The translations under genes and the position numbers were made by a program. From NCBI GenBank assembly GCA_946482115.1, contig CAMLQP010000094.1:1-9543 (forward strand): DNA of 9,543 nt, written 5' to 3'. This document shows positions 6,132 through 9,543 of this stretch, piece after piece. A model generated the notes under the pieces. The model saw only the letters and a program-made list of their open reading frames with translations. It was not told the DNA's origin and made no database searches. Origin of the DNA: an uncultured Comamonadaceae bacterium. Lineage in GTDB: Bacteria; Pseudomonadota; Gammaproteobacteria; Burkholderiales; Burkholderiaceae. Position 1 is the stretch's first letter. Each line of letters begins with the position of its first letter.

Positions 6132-6953
6132 TCAGGCCTGGGCGGGCCATGCCAGGGGAAACAGCGGGTGGTCCATCACGGCACCATCCGGCAGCACCTG
6201 CTCCAGCCCCGGGAACGGCGGCGAGGTGCGCCAGCGGCGCGGCGCGTGGCGGCTGTCATCGCCCAGGTAACGGGCCGAGAACACGCGCCGGCGCTGGCCC
6301 GGCCCCACGCCGCTGGAGGCGTGCAGCGTGAGCATCTGGAAGGCGACAAAATCGCCCGGCTCCAGCGCCCAGCCCAGCTGGCGGTAGGTCTCGGGCTGCG
6401 CATCGATGGGCGGCAGCTCGGCCAGCGTGCCTTCGGGGAACCACCGGGCCTGCTGGTCGCGGAAGGTGCGCGGCATGAACCAGGTGCCGGCGTGCGAGCC
6501 GGCCACGAAACGCAGCGTGCTCTCCGGCGGCACCGGGTCCACGGGAATCCAGAAGCTCACGTTCTGGCGGCCTTCGACGTTGTAGTAGGGCTGGTCCTGA
6601 TGCCAGGGCGTGGGCTGGCGCGTGCCAGGTTCTTTCACCAGCAGGTGGTCGTGGTAGATGCGGGCGCTGGCGCTCTGCATCAGCTGCACGGCGATGTGCG
6701 GCAGCGCGGACTCGGTGAGTATGCGCCGGTAGGCCTCGTTGGCCTGCCAGGTGCAGAAGTCCTCGACGAAACGGCCCGGGTCATCGGGCTCGCTGGCCAC
6801 CAGCGCCAGCGGGCTCAGGTGGGCCAGGTTGTGTTCGATGCCCTGTTCCAGCAGGGCCAGCTCGGCCGCATTCAGCGCGCCGCGTATCACCACCGCGCCG
6901 TCGCGGGCGTAGGCTTCGATGGTGTCGGGGTGGAGGGGGAATTCGCGTGGCAT
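6132..6953 (-). CDS. Phytanoyl-CoA dioxygenase (PhyH) family Fe(II)/2-oxoglutarate oxygenase
   Basis: A 273-residue cytosolic member of the PhyH superfamily, which uses Fe(II), O2 and 2-oxoglutarate to hydroxylate small molecules. The iron facial triad is visible: H118 and D120 in [11 protein letters not shown], and H211 in [11 protein letters not shown]. One of R221-R223, 10-12 residues after the distal histidine, is the probable 2-oxoglutarate carboxylate ligand. The N-terminus ([26 protein letters not shown]) is typical of the family, which supports the ATG at 6953; its ribosome binding site is poor. [15 protein letters not shown] at 145-159 matches the family's conserved strand and loop. 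It is not recognisably ectoine hydroxylase and has no biosynthetic neighbours, so the substrate is unknown. It starts 32 bp after purL, in the same direction and without a visible terminator between them, so read-through from purL is possible. Confidence 0.9.
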   Translation of the reverse strand: MPREFPLHPDTIEAYARDGAVVIRGALNAAELALLEQGIEHNLAHLSPLALVASEPDDPGRFVEDFCTWQANEAYRRILTESALPHIAVQLMQSASARIYHDHLLVKEPGTRQPTPWHQDQPYYNVEGRQNVSFWIPVDPVPPESTLRFVAGSHAGTWFMPRTFRDQQARWFPEGTLAELPPIDAQPETYRQLGWALEPGDFVAFQMLTLHASSGVGPGQRRRVFSARYLGDDSRHAPRRWRTSPPFPGLEQVLPDGAVMDHPLFPLAWPAQA

Positions 6954-6985
6954 GGCCGCATCATGCCATCGCCACGCGAGGGTTT

Positions 6986-9543
6986 TCAGCCGACCCAGCG
7001 GCGCGCGTTGCGCCACAGGCGCATCCAGGGGCTGAGCTGCGAGCGGTCGCCACTGGTCCAGCTCATCTGGATGTTGCGAAACACCCGCTCGGGGTGCGGC
7101 ATCATGGCCGTGAAGCGGCCGTCGGCGGTGGTCACGGCCGTGAGGCCGGCCGGGCTGCCGTTGGGGTTGAACGGGTACTGCTCGGTGGCCTGGCCGTGGT
7201 GGTCCACGAAGCGCATGGCCGCGATGGCGCGGCTGGCGTCGCCCCGGTACCTGAAGTTGGCGAAGCCTTCGCCGTGCGCCACCGCGATGGGCAGGCGGCT
7301 GCCGGCCATGCCCTGGAAGAACAGGCTGGGCGATTCGAGCACCTCCACCAGCGACAGGCGGGCTTCGAACCGCTCGCTCTGGTTGGTGGTGAAGCGCGGC
7401 CAGGCCTCGGCACCGGGGATGATGTCGGCCAGCTCGGCGAACATCTGGCAGCCGTTGCACACGCCGAGGCCGAAGGTGTCGGCGCGGCCGAAAAAGCCCT
7501 GGAACTGCTCGGACAGCACGGGGTTGAAGGTGACGCTGCGCGCCCAGCCGATGCCGGCGCCCAGCGTGTCGCCGTAGCTGAAGCCGCCGCAGGCGACCAC
7601 GCCCTTGAAGTCGGCCAGCGAGGTGCGGCCGCTCTGCAGGTCGGTCATGTGCACGTCGTGTGCCTCGAAACCGGCCTGGGTGAAGGCGTAGGCCATCTCC
7701 ACATGGGAGTTGACGCCCTGCTCGCGCAGGATGGCGACCTTGGGTCGGGCCAGGTTCAGGAACGGGGCGGCGACGTCGTCGGCCGGGTCGAAGCTGAGCG
7801 CGACGTGCAGGCCCGGGTCGTCCGGCTGCCCGGCGGCCGCGTGCTCGGCGTCGGCGCAGGCGGGGTTGTCGCGCTGCTGGTTGATCTTCCAGCTCACGCT
7901 GTCCCAGACCTGGTGCAGGTCGGACAGGCGGGCATCGAACACCACCTTGGTGTCGCGCCAGACCTGCAGCCGGCCCTTGCCGGCGTCCAGCGTCGAAGTC
8001 GTCGGGCGCGTCTTGCCGATGAAGTGGCTGTGCCGGCTCAGGCCGTGCTCGCGCAGCACCTGCATCACCTCGTTGCGCTCGGCGGTGCGCACCTGCAGCA
8101 CCACGCCCAGTTCCTCGTTGAACAGGGCCTTGAGCGTCAGCTCCTCACGGCGGGCGCTCACCTGCTGGGCCCAGTTCTTGGCGTCGCCGGTTTCCATGCG
8201 GCTGTCGCTGATGCCGTCGCCCTCGGTGACCAGCTGGTCGATGTTGAGCGCGACGCCCACATGACCGGCGAAAGCCATTTCGGCCGCCGCTGCCAGCAGG
8301 CCGCCGTCGCTGCGGTCGTGGTAGGCCAGGATGCGACCCTGGGCGCGCAGAGCGTTCACCGCATCGACCAGCTTCACCAGATCCTGGGCGTCGTCGAGGT
8401 CCGGCACTTCGTGGCCGGTTTGGTCCAGCGTCTGGGCCAGGATGCTGCCGCCCATGCGGTTGCGCCCACGCCCCAGATCCACCAGCACCAGCGTGGTGTC
8501 CTCGGTCTGGCCGTCAAGCTGGGGCGTCAGCGTGCCGCGCACGTCGGCCACGCTGGCGAAGGCGCTCACGATCAGGCTGACCGGCGCGGTCACCTTCTTC
8601 TGCTCGCCGCCGGCCGTCCACTGCGTGCGCATGGACAGCGAATCCTTGCCCACGGGGATGCTCACGCCCAGCGCCGGGCACAGCTCCATGCCCACGGCCT
8701 GGACGGTGGCGTAGAGGTCGGCATCCTCGCCGGGCTCGCCGCAGGCGGCCATCCAGTTGGCGGACAGCTTGACGCGCGGCAGTTCGATGGGCGCGGCCAG
8801 CAGGTTGGTGATGGCCTCGGCCACCGCCATGCGGCCCGAAGCTGGTGCGTCCAGCGCGGCCAGCGGCGTGCGTTCGCCCATGCTCATGGCCTCGCCGGCA
8901 AAACCGGCGTAGTCGGCCAGGGTCACGGCGCAGTCGGCCACCGGCACCTGCCAGGGGCCGACCATCTGGTCGCGGTGGCTCAGACCACCCACGGTGCGGT
9001 CGCCGATGGTGACCAGGAAACGCTTGGACGCCACGGTCGGGTGGCTCAGCACGTCGATGACGGCCTTCTGCAGGTCCACGCCGGTCAGGTCCAGCGGGGC
9101 GAACTCGCGCCGGACGGTCTTCACGTCGCGGTGCATCTTGGGCGGTTTGCCCAGCAGTACGTCCATGGGCATGTCCACCGGGGATTCGGCGCCCGCGTCC
9201 ACCAATTGCAGTTGACGCTCCTCGGTCGCGACACCCACCACCGCGAACGGGCAACGCTCGCGCTCGCAGAAGGCCTTGAACTGTTCCAGCGACTCGGGCG
9301 CGATGGCCAGAACGTAGCGTTCCTGGCTCTCGTTGCACCAGATTTCCTTGGGCGCCAGGCCGGATTCTTCCAGCGGGACGGCGCGCAGGTCGAAGCGCGC
9401 GCCCCGGCCGGCGTCGTTGGTCAGCTCGGGGAAGGCGTTGGACAGGCCGCCCGCGCCGACGTCGTGGATGAACAGCACCGGGTTCCTGTCGCCCTGCGCC
9501 CAGCAGTGGTTGATGACCTCCTGCGCGCGGCGCTCGATCTCGG
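6986..9543 (-). CDS. purL: Phosphoribosylformylglycinamidine synthase, large single-chain form (5' end outside window)
   Basis: FGAM synthase performs the fourth step of de novo purine synthesis, converting FGAR, glutamine and ATP to FGAM in the cytosol. About 851 C-terminal residues are present; the frame stays open to the window edge (first full codon at 9541-9539), and roughly 450-500 N-terminal residues of the usual ~1300 are missing. The fragment opens with RRAQEVINHCWAQGDRNPVLFIHDVGAGGLSNAFPEL, a highly conserved synthetase-domain segment. A second AIRS/PurM-like half follows (for example SDGGLLAAAAEMAFAGHVG). A C-terminal class I glutamine amidotransferase domain starts at KVAILREQGVNSHVEMA. 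Its catalytic triad is complete: Cys in GVCNGCQM (codon 7457-7459), with His (7094-7096) and Glu (7088-7090) in PHPER. This is the proteobacterial fused form, not the small PurL of the PurLQS complex. The protein ends in a normal RWVG tail. Confidence 0.97.
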   Translation of the reverse strand, partial: EIERRAQEVINHCWAQGDRNPVLFIHDVGAGGLSNAFPELTNDAGRGARFDLRAVPLEESGLAPKEIWCNESQERYVLAIAPESLEQFKAFCERERCPFAVVGVATEERQLQLVDAGAESPVDMPMDVLLGKPPKMHRDVKTVRREFAPLDLTGVDLQKAVIDVLSHPTVASKRFLVTIGDRTVGGLSHRDQMVGPWQVPVADCAVTLADYAGFAGEAMSMGERTPLAALDAPASGRMAVAEAITNLLAAPIELPRVKLSANWMAACGEPGEDADLYATVQAVGMELCPALGVSIPVGKDSLSMRTQWTAGGEQKKVTAPVSLIVSAFASVADVRGTLTPQLDGQTEDTTLVLVDLGRGRNRMGGSILAQTLDQTGHEVPDLDDAQDLVKLVDAVNALRAQGRILAYHDRSDGGLLAAAAEMAFAGHVGVALNIDQLVTEGDGISDSRMETGDAKNWAQQVSARREELTLKALFNEELGVVLQVRTAERNEVMQVLREHGLSRHSHFIGKTRPTTSTLDAGKGRLQVWRDTKVVFDARLSDLHQVWDSVSWKINQQRDNPACADAEHAAAGQPDDPGLHVALSFDPADDVAAPFLNLARPKVAILREQGVNSHVEMAYAFTQAGFEAHDVHMTDLQSGRTSLADFKGVVACGGFSYGDTLGAGIGWARSVTFNPVLSEQFQGFFGRADTFGLGVCNGCQMFAELADIIPGAEAWPRFTTNQSERFEARLSLVEVLESPSLFFQGMAGSRLPIAVAHGEGFANFRYRGDASRAIAAMRFVDHHGQATEQYPFNPNGSPAGLTAVTTADGRFTAMMPHPERVFRNIQMSWTSGDRSQLSPWMRLWRNARRWVG

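Noticed and set aside
6954..7460. Upstream extension of the PhyH frame into the purL 3' region
   Set aside because: The extra residues are basic low-complexity sequence overlapping purL in another frame; the family N-terminus begins at 6953.
6123..7577. 484-codon plus-strand open frame over phyH and the end of purL
   Set aside because: No recognisable domain; it is antisense to two genes with complete catalytic motifs.

Overview
The window is GC-rich, densely coded bacterial chromosome, and every intergenic gap is 71 bp or shorter. Codon use, a Bug-family periplasmic receptor, a U32 peptidase end close to beta-proteobacterial forms and many G/C third positions suggest a member of the Burkholderiales, most likely Comamonadaceae-like. 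That placement is inferred from protein character, not from a search. No rRNA, tRNA, CRISPR array, insertion sequence, phage gene or integration scar was seen.

Layout. Positions 1-230 (+) hold the C-terminal end of a U32-family peptidase/RNA-modification protein (RlhA/YdcP type). Four bases later comes a medium-chain dehydrogenase/reductase of the NADPH:quinone oxidoreductase group (235-1362, +). It converges, across 9 bp, on a LysR-type regulator (1372-2283, -). The regulator diverges from a compact + strand unit: a RidA-family deaminase (2355-2747), an amidase-signature hydrolase overlapping it by ATGA (2744-4183) and an exported Bug-type solute-binding protein (4228-5196). The 71-bp lysR/ridA gap holds a good candidate LysR operator and further symmetric repeats.

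The right half is on the - strand. Reading in transcription order, purL (5'-truncated by the window edge, 9543-6986) is followed by a phytanoyl-CoA dioxygenase-family Fe(II)/2-oxoglutarate oxygenase (6953-6132) and a DUF808/YedI-like inner-membrane protein (6096-5215). The last gene converges on the Bug gene across 18 bp.

How the genes may work together. The most coherent unit is lysR <-> ridA-amidase-Bug. It looks like a small uptake and catabolic module for an unidentified amide, cyclic amide or related nitrogen compound: a periplasmic receptor captures a ligand, the amidase opens a C-N amide bond, RidA removes reactive enamine/imine by-products or acts as an accessory deaminase, and the LysR protein senses the inducer. 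The substrate is not known and the link is inferred from gene order. The rest is housekeeping (purL, U32) or poorly characterised but common families. I found no convincing evidence of an undescribed defence, mobile or RNA-based system here.
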